Under the pieces are notes generated by a model. The model was not told where the DNA came from. It saw only the letters and a list, made by a program, of their open reading frames with translations, and searched no databases. A DNA stretch of 64,000 nt from Pontederia crassipes (lineage: Eukaryota > Streptophyta > Magnoliopsida > Commelinales > Pontederiaceae), in NCBI GenBank assembly GCA_030549335.1, contig CM060188.1, positions 66,862,196 to 66,926,195 on the forward strand. Direction: 5' to 3'. Position 1 is the stretch's first letter. Each line of letters opens with the position of its first letter. Positions 22,925-32,233 of this stretch are shown here, piece after piece. The position numbers and the translations under genes are program-made.

Positions 22925-23330
22925 TAGGGTGTTCACGGATCGGGTTTGATTCGATCCGTCCGATTTTGATCGGGTTGGGTCACTCTATTTTTCCTTTTTT
23001 TTAATTGTTTTCTTACTTTATCTATTATTTAATATAAAAATATTATATAATATTTATTTAAAAATCATAAAATAACTTATTCAACATTTAAACATTATTT
23101 TACACATTTAAAATATTTTATTTTAATATTTTTTTTTATTTTTTATACATAATATAAGCTTAAAATAAAAACTAGGTCTTCGGGTCGGTTCGAGTTGACT
23201 CGGGTCGGAGACTTTCGACCCGTACTCGATAGGTTAGGGTCAGATCAGGTCCGACCATGGATCCGACCCGACCCAAACATTTGAGTCGAGTCGAGTCATC
23301 GGATTCGACCCGACCCGCTGAACATCCCTA
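22925..23330. mobile_element. hAT-type MITE, TSD ATGATATA
   Basis: The 406-bp element begins TAGGGTGTTCACGGATCGGG and ends CGACCCGCTGAACATCCCTA, which are inverted copies of each other. The perfect 8-bp repeat ATGATATA flanks it (22917-22924 and 23331-23338), as for hAT elements. The core is AT-rich and non-coding; GGGTCGGG-type motifs cluster toward both ends. Confidence 0.85.
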
Positions 23331-23651
23331 ATGATATAATCTCCATGGCTTTTAACTGTACCTCACATATTCGTAGGTAGGACGGAGCATCAAAATGTTA
23401 TTTCATCCCGAAAGTTTTTTTTAAGTTATACACACATGAACTCATGAAAAAATGCAATTACTTTTTTTTTTCTTTGGATGTCACCTCATTATTTTAGAAT
23501 TTTATTCCTGACTATTTTTTGAACCCACTTGGATCTCGGTACATAGGAGTATTAGCTTATTTGGATCTAAATAATTCAGAGTTAGAATAAGAAATAGTAT
23601 TTCCCTTCTAATTATTTCAATAATTGAATTTAGAATTAAATACTAATCAAC

Positions 23652-25350
23652 TATAATATCTCAAATTTTTCACTAAGGGTAATTTGAACTTTTGCCCAAA
23701 CTTTCATTTATCTTCTCTACATGAAGACCCCAAATCCCCCTGTTGATCTCTTTTGTCAAATTTCTCACATGATGACTAGAGCTTGAGGAAGGAGAACAGA
23801 ACAACGAGGAGAAAGAAGAGAAGAAAGATCTAAAAGAAAAATATGTAAAGGGGATTCAAAATTTCTCTCTCCTCTCTCAATGTTCTTCTTATATTGGATT
23901 GAGAGCAAGAGACATCCTGTTGTCTTATTGAATTGTGATTGAGGGTCATATCATGTATTAGTTTGAAAGATTTTATATATGATTCGTGCTTTTGAATAAC
24001 CTTATTTATATTCATATGTTAGAGTTCCATAGTGAGATCATGGATGAATCCTATATTTGAAAGAATGAATGATTTCATTAGTTTTTATTATGCTTATGCC
24101 TAGAACCTTTAGGATGCTTTGTATTGTATTTTCTCAAAGTTTCATTAAAAATTTTGCAGAATGCGAGCTAGAGGGCTTTAATACGGGCAAAAAGATAAAA
24201 ATATAGACTGCCAGTATTTTCTAGTGCGAGCCTAATATGACCTGGAGGGCATAAATACGACCTGAAGGACAAAAATATTGTCTGGTCGTATTGTTCTCAC
24301 GAGTGAGCATGGGTGCTCACACAACCGTGAACAAAAGTAACACGGGCGTGCCAAGGACGTGGCACAGTCATGACAACAGTTGTCACGATCGTGACCAATA
24401 CTTAGCTCTAACGGGAGGGCGTTCCAAGTCACGAACATGGGCGTGACCTCATCATCACGGTCGTGATCGACCTAAATATTGAGTATATGATATTTAAATG
24501 TTATTTTCAAGATATTAATAGTATGCACTGATGTTTGTTGATTGTATTAGAACTCACATACACATATATGCATGTTTCTCACGTAACTAGGTTAAAACAT
24601 AAAGATTGAGTGACCTAATTGATTGTTAATTGAAAAGCATAATGAACTCCGTTGTGGATGATGTTATATGTCGACTCTTTATGAACCTTTATCGGATTTT
24701 CTCTAGAATGATCATTACACACATCGGCAACGGTGTGTCATTTTAATGTCACCTTCGAGCGAGAGTTCTCTGAAATGATAAAAAATCCCCACTATAAAAA
24801 TTATAATGTTAATGAAATAGTCAATGATCGAATGGATAGAAATGATGACATGATTACATGTCTTCCATGCAATTGTTTATTTGCATAATGATAGATTGTT
24901 ATAATTATTGTATGACACGTAGATCACTTGATAAGTGCATGGTATGCATATTATTTTCTTCTTATTATATGAAGATGATGATGTTGAGAAATTTTGCACC
25001 CTGAATCTATGCAGGTAACTAAAATATAGATGATGACGACTCAACTCATGACGAGAAAAATTGCATAATAATTTAGGATGTCAAGAGTCATTATAGTCAG
25101 ATCCTTTGATTATGTTTTTTTAAGATGTTTTGACTATGATTTTAAGATGTGGTGATGTTTTAAATTCTATAACATCACTTTTGATGATTTTTATGAAGTC
25201 TTTTCGCTATGTTTTAAAAAATTATTTTATGCTTTCACTGTATTAATTGAAAATAATATTTTATTATGATTATGTGATGGCGAACAGGCTAAATAGCCGA
25301 ATGACTTAATTTCCCTTGACATTTTGAAAAAGAAATTTAGGTGTGTTACA
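23652..25350 (+). mobile_element. Solo LTR, 1.7 kb, TSD TCAAC
   Basis: Homologous along its length to the solo LTR at 39825-41829: the 'gcttgaggaaggaga' box, 'ctctctcctctct', 'gattgtgattgagggt', an 'aatacgggcaa' block, then 'gatggcgaac' near the end. It ends GTGTGTTACA, and its start TATAATATCTC corresponds to TGTAACACACC after several C-to-T type changes. The 5-bp TCAAC lies directly on both sides (23647-23651 and 25351-25355). No partner LTR or internal region, so it is a solo LTR of a Ty3/gypsy-type (TGTAACA...TGTTACA) family. Confidence 0.85.
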
Positions 25351-25460
25351 TCAACTTTGTCAATCAAACTTGATTTACTATTGACTAATTTATTGGTCAC
25401 TTTTTTATTAATAGTCTAATTCTTTCACATATCGAATGCACCTTTTATTAGTACTTTTTA

Positions 25461-25722
25461 GGGTTATTTCTTGATAACTACTCTAAATTATCATAATTTT
25501 TCATATTTAACTATAATATAAGAACTCACCCTAGCAGCTCTAAATTATATCACAATTTTCACTTTTGTTCATCCGTCAACTTTTGTTAACTTTTTCATTT
25601 TTTTCATTTTATCTATTTATTAAAAAAAAATTATCTTTCTATATGTTTTCTGTTAATACGAAAAATTTTTAAAAAAGGGAGGGGCATTGTCCCCCTCCTC
25701 ATCAGCGCCGGAGGGAAGGAGC

Positions 25723-25753
<31 letters not shown>

Positions 25754-26180
25754 CCCACCTTTGCATATTCGGCAAGGGGGCAATGCCCCTCATGTGTCTC
25801 CCACGAGGGGTGATGAAATCCCTCTACAATCTCCGGATGGGGGCCGACCCTTTACAAGAGTCTCATACGCGAGGCGTCGTCCCCTTATTGGAGATGCGGA
25901 GGGGGCGCCTCCTCCCTCCAACGCCGAGGGGGGTAGCAGCCCCCTCCTTTTTAAATATTTTTAAATATTTATTATATATTATTCTAAATTTTTTAATGTT
26001 AAAAGAGAATAGAAAAAGGTAATTTAAGCTTTTAATAAATAAAAAATAAAAAAGTTAACATAAGTTGACGGATAGAGTAAAATGAAAATTATAGAATAAT
26101 TTATGGAGGTGCTACAATGAGTTCACATATTAATTAGATGCAAAAATTATAATAATTTAGAGAAGGTATAAGGAAAATAC
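25461..26180. mobile_element. Foldback element with ~150-bp inverted repeats and GC-rich core
   Basis: The left arm (about 25461-25605) and the reverse complement of the right arm (about 26037-26180) share CTCTAAATTATnATAATTTTT, CTAAATTAT.T, CCGTCAACTT and GTTAACTTTTT in order. The 7-bp CTTTTTA flanks both ends (25454-25460 and 26181-26187) and may be the target duplication. The core (25675-25950) is GC-rich with a long C-run at about 25726-25751, and its ORFs are composition artefacts. A half-copy of this family lies at about 36735-36880. Confidence 0.6.
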
Positions 26181-26404
26181 CTTTTTATAAAAAAAAGTGA
26201 AAAAAATAAACACATTTATTTATCTCTTCAAGCTTGGAATCTATAGGCTTCTTCGAGGTATTTGATTATTGTTAGCTGTCAGATTTGTTTTTGGGCTTTT
26301 CTTGGCCGACATTGATCGGCCTTGTAAGATTGTGGGTCGTGAGTGGGCTTTAAAAACTACAAATTACAATTATTATTCGAGTAAAGGACTCATATATTCT
26401 TCCA

Positions 26405-26622
26405 TGCGGACGGGCGCATAAAAGACTCGCGTCCCTTCCCATTTTTCTCTCTCCGTCTCCCATCGCTCCGGACCTCCGGTCATCATAAATTCTCCGATCG
26501 GAGCATAAAGGGAGAAATTAGGGTTACAGTTGTTCGAGAGTGTTTGAATCGATCGAAGCGAATCCGATCCCGTTCTCTATTCCTCTTCGATCTTCTTCCG
26601 GAGAGCAGGAGGTGCTGCTCCA
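26405..26622 (+). promoter_or_regulatory. Promoter and 5' UTR region of the Fb15-like gene
   Basis: A TATA-like CATAAAAG (about 26416-26423) lies ~200 bp before the ATG and is followed by CT-rich leader sequence (CTCTCTCCGTCTCCC), common in plant 5' UTRs. The transcription start is inferred, not seen. Confidence 0.35.
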
Positions 26623-26901
26623 ATGGCGATGCGCGCGTTCTACAATGAGATCAGGGGCATGAAGTTGAGGGAGGTGCCGGGCTACCTGAAGCCGAAGCTG
26701 TCGTGTGAAAACATCAAGAGGAGCGCGAACCAGGCGGTGGACCGTTACATCGAGAAGTACATCGAGACCAGCTCCATCACGCCTCTCTACCACGTCTGCT
26801 TCGGCGGCATGGTCTTCTCATACCTCGTCGCCCTCCCACACGAGCGCCGCCATCTCGAGCACCAGCAGCAGCTTGCCGCCGGAGGTGGAGGCCACCACTG
26901 A
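26623..26901 (+). CDS. Fb15-like small mitochondrial membrane protein (ATP synthase subunit f-type)
   Basis: A single-exon, GC-rich 92-codon frame. The protein begins [19 protein letters not shown] and has one hydrophobic segment, [18 protein letters not shown], at about residues 54-71, then a charged HERRHLEHQ and a Gly/His-rich tail. This is the layout of the plant 'fiber protein Fb15' family (about 85-95 residues). To my knowledge its Arabidopsis member is listed as a small membrane subunit of mitochondrial F1Fo-ATP synthase; that assignment is from memory. The first ATG has GCTCCAATGG context and in-frame family similarity starts within a few residues, so the start is firm. A GT donor in the 3' UTR at 26931 suggests a 3'-UTR intron. 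Confidence 0.85.
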   Translation: MAMRAFYNEIRGMKLREVPGYLKPKLSCENIKRSANQAVDRYIEKYIETSSITPLYHVCFGGMVFSYLVALPHERRHLEHQQQLAAGGGGHH

Positions 26902-26930
26902 TTGGCTAACCGCTCGACTCTCTCATACAG

Positions 26931-28000
26931 GTTTGATCAAAATCCCGTTGCGTGATTTATCACGATACTTTGGCTATTTCTTGTAAGTGCAACTCCAAAT
27001 AGTCGGATTAACCTTAAAGGAAAGATCTTTGTGTTTGAATTATTTTCTAGATCTTATCAGTGGAAATCTGGAATGTGTAGTATGTTTCATGAATACGGAA
27101 CTCGATGTTGAGAAGCGCTCTTTAAGATGTTTTCTCATTAAGAAGAATCATTATTTTCTTTTGTTCTCCACACAAGTTTCACATTTTGCGGTAACGTGAT
27201 GGTAAATGGACGGTTTGGGGAAGATGGCTTTTTTAATCAATACGATTGTCAGGGTATAAGTCATGGCTGATTAATGTTTGTGAAGATAAATAGCCATCTA
27301 CTTTGTTGTGTTTGAAATGGATTTGTTTTCTTTCATGGATTATCAACTTCATCAACATTTGATTACTTTATTAATCAAGTTCATGAAGCTTTTTCTTTAA
27401 TGGCAATCACTATTGGAGAGCTTTCTCCTTTGTGTCACTCAAGGGAGAATGGCATTTAATCATTTCTGTCATTTTAGCCATTTTCTTAACTTCTCTTCCT
27501 TGCATAGCCTGCTTGATTAGAAATTGGTTAATAATTCAACAACAAAAAATTACTCTACGAAAAAAATCGCTTATGAAGACTTTGGTTAATGGCTCTACAA
27601 AAATTGTTTATGCATTTTTTGGAGGAAGGACGACTGCATCCATTCTCATACCATGGACTACATCCAATTTTGCTCATAACATAAGAGCTGAATATTATAT
27701 AAGCTCATAGCACATGCATTGAGATCCATGCTCACTTAAATTATGATATAAGCTTGTGCACAATGGAATATCTTTCCCTTTTATGTGTGTTTCGTTTTAA
27801 TCATATGACCCAAAATGGCTATGGGTATCATCTCTTGCAATAACTTTTGTTTTGGATAGACTGTCATTTGTGTAATCATTTATTGCGAAGAGATAATACG
27901 ACATCATGATAATGTTTCTGTACTATAAGTTTGAATTTCACGCTTTAACTAACTGAATTAAGGAGCTGTTATTAGCTAAACGAGGAATCCTTTTAGTTAC
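26931..28000. other. Probable 3'-UTR intron or flank of the Fb15-like gene, start
   Basis: CATACAG|GTTTGATC at 26930/26931 is a reasonable splice donor just after the stop codon. No coding sequence or known repeat is recognised in this part. Confidence 0.3.
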
Positions 28001-28004
28001 TCTC

Positions 28005-28610
28005 CATGGATTTGCAACCACAAGGAGAATAGTTAATTGATACTTTTACATATGGGAAAATGTAACTAGTGGCTGATAATTTACTTTATGAAGCCCTCTA
28101 AAAGAAAATACTTAGAAGGACAGGTCTTAACAATTTACTGGCAGATAAAAATAGATGATGGCCTGCACTCTGAACACCTAGAAGCAGCTGTGATATGTGA
28201 AGAGGAAACGTGATTTTGTCATAGAGAAATGGGCAACTGAAGTCAGATGGGTTCAACTAATTGAATTACGAGTTCGGTTATGACTTGTGAGCATAATGAC
28301 AAAATTGCATCATTCACTATCCATAATTTGCAAACATGAGTAGAATAATTAATGGGTACACCGACAGATGGGAATATGTCACCAGGTTTTAATAATTTAC
28401 TTTTCAAAGGATAGGGCTTAAAGATTTACAGACAAATTGAAACATATGATGGTCTTCATTCTGTGCACAAAGAAGTAGTTGTGAGATGTAAAATGGAAAG
28501 ATTTGCTGTAGAGAAATTGACAACCCAGAAATCAAATGGATTCAACAACATTCGATTTGATTGACAATATCCCAACTAGATATTTCTTACAAGCATGGGA
28601 TTATGCATAA
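28005..28610. repeat. Old two-unit tandem duplication (~313-bp unit)
   Basis: Two diverged copies begin near 28008 and 28321. Shared landmarks in order: 'atttgcaa', 'tgggaa.atgt', 'ataatttact', 'gatgatgg', 'gagatgt', 'tagagaaat', 'gggttcaac'. Non-coding. Confidence 0.55.
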
Positions 28611-28861
28611 TTCATTTATTCTAGATTTTGTGGTTTGTTATATGTTCCAAATATTTTCTTTTTGTTATATGAGACCCGAGGAATTTGGTTCTCTATCATT
28701 AGTCTATTATTTATGGTCTCTATTATATGTTTTAGTGGAGTAGAGAAAAAGGATGGGCAGTGTGTTGGTGGGATTAAGAATAGCCAACAATGGGTTAAAA
28801 CGAGAAGGATCTTTGGTGCCTCAAATTCAATCAAATATTTTTAGAAGAATCAAATATCTTT

Positions 28862-28973
28862 CTTTTTCTTTTTTTTTTTTGAGAAGGAAAAGGATGACCA
28901 CCGGAGTTGGGGTTGTCATCCATATATATATATATGTATATGATGTCAAAAAAGTGTACAAATGTAGTGACAG
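28862..28973 (-). mobile_element. 112-bp L1 insertion with hairpin tail, 24-bp TSD
   Basis: Minus-strand L1 tail: A-run (T-run at 28869-28880), TTTTCCTTCTC spacer and hairpin GGATGAC...GTCATCC at 28892-28921. A 24-bp direct repeat beginning TTTTTAGAAGAATC flanks it (28838-28861 and 28974-28997). It is extremely 5'-truncated. Confidence 0.82.
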
Positions 28974-29055
28974 TTTTTAGAAGAATCAAATATCTTTTAA
29001 AGAACAGTTTTCTTGAAGACATTTTTAAATTCGTCATTTTTAAAATCTCAGTGGA

Positions 29056-29119
29056 GTTATTGATATATACATGGATGACAACCACAAACCGTGGTGATCA
29101 TCCTTTCTTCTATGGAAAA
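29056..29119 (+). mobile_element. 64-bp L1 insertion, essentially only the 3' hairpin
   Basis: Between the direct repeats AAAATCTC(A/G)GTGGA (29042-29055 and 29120-29133) lies only a short leader, the hairpin GGATGA...TCATCC at 29073-29103 with inner stem ACCAC/GTGGT, a TTTCTTCT spacer and a short A-run. It belongs to the same family as the copies at 14664 and 28862. Confidence 0.75.
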
Positions 29120-29363
29120 AAAATCTCGGTGGATGGATGAAAAAAATAAAAGTTCATTATATCTGGAACCTTGATAAATGTCTTAGATTACTATTTTCTG
29201 CTTGGCACCTTCAACATGCATGTCATTTGCAGATACTTTAAGATGCGGAGTTACTTTAATTTCTGAGAGCCCTCACACAAAGAGAAAAAGTAATGTTTGA
29301 GAGAGCTATCTCTGCTTTCCTTTTTCTTCAAATGTTGCAAGCTGCTGAGAAGAAGTGGAAAGT

Positions 29364-30112
29364 TCAACAACAAAACAACAACAACAACAAAGCCTTATCC
29401 CACTAGGTGGGGTCGGCTACATGGATCATACGACGCCATTCCGCTATATTCGTTGATCCATGTTCATAAGATTCGACAAGATTTTACGCTGGATTTCGAC
29501 AAGATTCGATTAGAAACCTGTTTTTTGGTACTCCAATTTTCATATATCTGTGAAATGGCTAGCAACCCACAGTCTTCTGGGCCACAGGTAATATACATTC
29601 CTGGAATGTTGTTCTTCTTATGTGCTTTTGTTTTCTGTTGCTCCTTGACGTTACCTGCTTGCAATTTTTGTCAAACACAAAAAATGGATACGGCACGGAT
29701 GGCTAAGAAAAAAACGTAAATCATGAACACGTAACACAACATGGCCTATTCTACTAGAAATATATTTATATATAAATTAGCACGAACCTAAATATAATAT
29801 TGTAATTTCTTCATGATAAAACAAAATTTTCATCAATTTATCCAACTCCGCCTATGCTTTATAGCCGGTCCCAAGCTCGGATAAAGGAGGAGGGTTGTGT
29901 TAGGCCCCGACAGTCAGCGTAAAACCCTGTCGAATCTTATGAACATGGATCAACGAATATAGTTACTAATAGAACGGAATGACGTCGTATGATCCATGTA
30001 GCCGACCCCACCTAGTGGGATAAGGCTTTGTTGTTGTTGTTGTTGTCGGGGCCTAACACAACCCTCCTCCTTTATCCGGGCTTGGGATCGGCTATAAAAC
30101 ATAGGCAGAGTT
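29364..30112. mobile_element. RTE/SINE-like elements, nested and inverted
   Basis: 29364-29491 is the 3' part of a minus-strand copy, from its (CAA)n end to ACGCTGG. 30044-30112 continues the same minus-strand copy from TCGGGGCCTAACAC to its 5' end. Between them lies inserted DNA that ends in a complete + strand copy (29850-30043) with a (TTG)5 tail. The + copy retains GTTACTAATAGAACGGAATG, matching the RTE ORF end more closely than the other copies. AGTGGAAAGTTC occurs at 29353-29364 and near 30147, possibly the outer target duplication. The arms can fold back on each other. Confidence 0.65.
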
Positions 30113-30426
30113 AAAAAAAAAAGTGGAAACCTCTCCAAAAAAAAAGTGGAAAGTTCCTCTCCAAAAAAAAAAAGTGGACAGTTAAAGTTGAAACCTCTGC
30201 ATCTTCAGAGTGATAAGCAAAGCAGTGGTTTGTTATGGGATTGAGATTGATTGTATCATAAAATGCCTCATTTAATTCAATTCATGCTTGATCCTTATAA
30301 ATTCCAATGCAGTTGCATCTATTTGATATGTAAACATATCCAGAACTTGAACCATGAAGGCACTCGTACACTTCGTGCAAATTTATACTGTTGAACTCTA
30401 AGCAAATGTATTTTCTTATTTTTCAG

Positions 30427-30545
30427 GGTTGAGAAAGATGATGCTGGGATCAAAGTTGGACAACTGCTCCATTCTTGTTGTTGCTTCTGAAACCATGATT
30501 TTTCTCTATTCATTTGCAATGAAAGCAGAAATAAATTGAGAGTAC
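30427..30545 (+). other. Candidate terminal 3'-UTR exon of the Fb15-like gene
   Basis: A pyrimidine-rich tract ends TTTTTCAG at 30426, a good acceptor, and is followed by ~115 bp without transposon similarity and a polyadenylation-like AATAAA at 30530. Together with the donor at 26931 it would make a 3.5-kb 3'-UTR intron. Inferred from signals only. Confidence 0.28.
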
Positions 30546-30681
30546 AGTCAATCGTTGTTTTGCTTAAAATGTGATATTGTTGTGACTGACGTGGATGGTA
30601 CAAACTTTGTATGCTTTTATGAGTATTTGAGTGCAGCGGTGGGTGAAGTAACTTCTCAAGTTTTGTCTCATTTTTTCATTT

Positions 30682-30991
30682 TAACTTTTGAGTATTTCCT
30701 GTCTATATTTTATTATGAACATGGATCAACGAATGAGTGGAATGGCGGTATATTTTATAGCAAAACCTTAACTTTTGAGTATTTCATTATAACTCCGTCT
30801 ATATTTTATAGCCGGTCTCAAGCTCGGATAAAAGAGGAGGGTTGTGTTAGGCCTCGACAGCCAGCATAAAATTATGTCGAATATTATAAACATGGATCAA
30901 CGAATGAGTGGAATGACGTCGTATGATCTATGTAGCCGACCCCATCTAGTGGGATAAGGTTTTGTTGGTGTGTGTAACTTTTGAGTATTTC
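30682..30991 (+). mobile_element. Two RTE/SINE-like insertions sharing one 17-bp target repeat
   Basis: The 17-bp TAACTTTTGAGTATTTC occurs three times: 30682-30698, 30769-30785 and 30975-30991. Between copies 1 and 2 is a 70-bp deleted element remnant. Between copies 2 and 3 is a ~189-bp full-length + strand copy (AACTCCGTCTATATTTTATAGC to GGGATAAGGTTTTGTTGG). Either the element landed twice at the same site or one copy was duplicated with its flank. Confidence 0.75.
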
Positions 30992-30999
30992 CATTGACT

Positions 31000-31262
31000 G
31001 AAGCAGCTTGATTTTTGGTTTTGCTGGGCATGCCTAGTTCCGTATTATATTACTGTTAAAGAGATCATTTGGTCATTCTAGCATCTGCAGTAAAATAAAG
31101 CTGTCTGATGGATCCTGGATTTTCTTTTTCTTGTGTAGTAATATCCAGTTGGTGCTTGATGGATGACATTTACGCCTACTCATAATTATTTATATATGAA
31201 GCTAGATTGGGTTATTTCAACAACAGGCCTAGAAAAATTTGTTGTGTGAAATGCTTTAATGT
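31000..31262. other. Non-coding, nothing recognised
   Basis: AT-rich DNA downstream of the double SINE-like insertion. Confidence 0.35.
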
Positions 31263-31264
31263 TT

Positions 31265-31605
31265 TTAGGAACATTCACAAGCTAGTGCAGAAATAACTTG
31301 TGGCCCATCATCTAAAAGGTGTCAACATATTTCTGGGAATGATCTTGACAGCAATCGTTCTTAGAATTCAATTTTGCAGGGCGGACGGAGGACGCACTCT
31401 GCTGGTCCCCTTGTTTCTAGCAATGCATTCATGCAGACAAGGCCACCAACGAATTGCCATTGCTTTCCAAGTTCTGTGCAGGAAGCTAAACCTACGAGTT
31501 GTGGACCTGTGCAGCAGGGCCATGCAGTCCAAAACTGCATTTAAAGATGTAAAGATCTTGCCTGCCATTCTTTTCAGCATCCATTATCTTGCTCTGCGGT
31601 GAAAT
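31265..31605 (+). pseudogene. Coding-like remnant, unrecognised
   Basis: Frames such as EHSQASAEITCGPSSKRC (about 31271-31325) and, after a good acceptor TTTTGCAG|G at 31379/31380, GRRTHSAGPLVSSNAF then MQTRPPTNCHCFPSS have the look of plant exon sequence. A stop separates them unless an intron is assumed. I do not recognise the family. It could be the end of a lost gene or a pseudogene fragment. Confidence 0.25.
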
Positions 31606-32233
31606 GAATGCACGGCCTTGCTACAGACATTTTTTTTTTCCGCCAATACTACATTTCTTGTTACAGACGTGCTGGTAACTATTACTAGATACGTAGTTTC
31701 TTGCTGGAAACAGTTCCAGTGCCACGAGGAAATGTAGAAAAAGAAGAAAGGAAAATTTCTCTCCAGACACTTCAAATGCCACTAATCAAGAAGCTCGAAT
31801 GATCAGTCGCATCATGGGTTTTCAATCAAAGTCCGTGGCATTAAATAAATCATTTGTGACTCTGACATGTTAGCGCACACATCATCTTAGAGTCCATGCA
31901 CGCCTACACTTAACATCATGTTTTACGGGACAAAGGTGATGAATTTTATTATCAGAAGGGAACTTCGTTCTAAACCGAATTCTCTATATCAGAATTCTGG
32001 TGAAAGTACTTTTGAAGACAAATCAGAGTAATGAAGACAACCGTCCTCACCATTTGCAGTCCTGGGATCACAAACCTCTGGGTCATGTTTGATCTCGAGT
32101 TGCTCGAAAGGATGCTCCAATGTGCATCTTGCAACTTTTGTTGATGTTAAATACTCAGCTGGAGAGAAGGTATTATCTACATTCTACAGAACTATTCGAA
32201 AGAAGTAATTTTACAGAACAACCCAACGCATGC
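31606..32233. other. 3' flank of the F-box/kelch gene
   Basis: Contains the 3' UTR of the minus-strand F-box/kelch gene. No other feature seen. Confidence 0.4.

Noticed and set aside
25687..26022. 111-codon ORF with proline run
   Set aside because: Encoded by a poly-C tract and GC-rich core of a foldback element; no coding signature.
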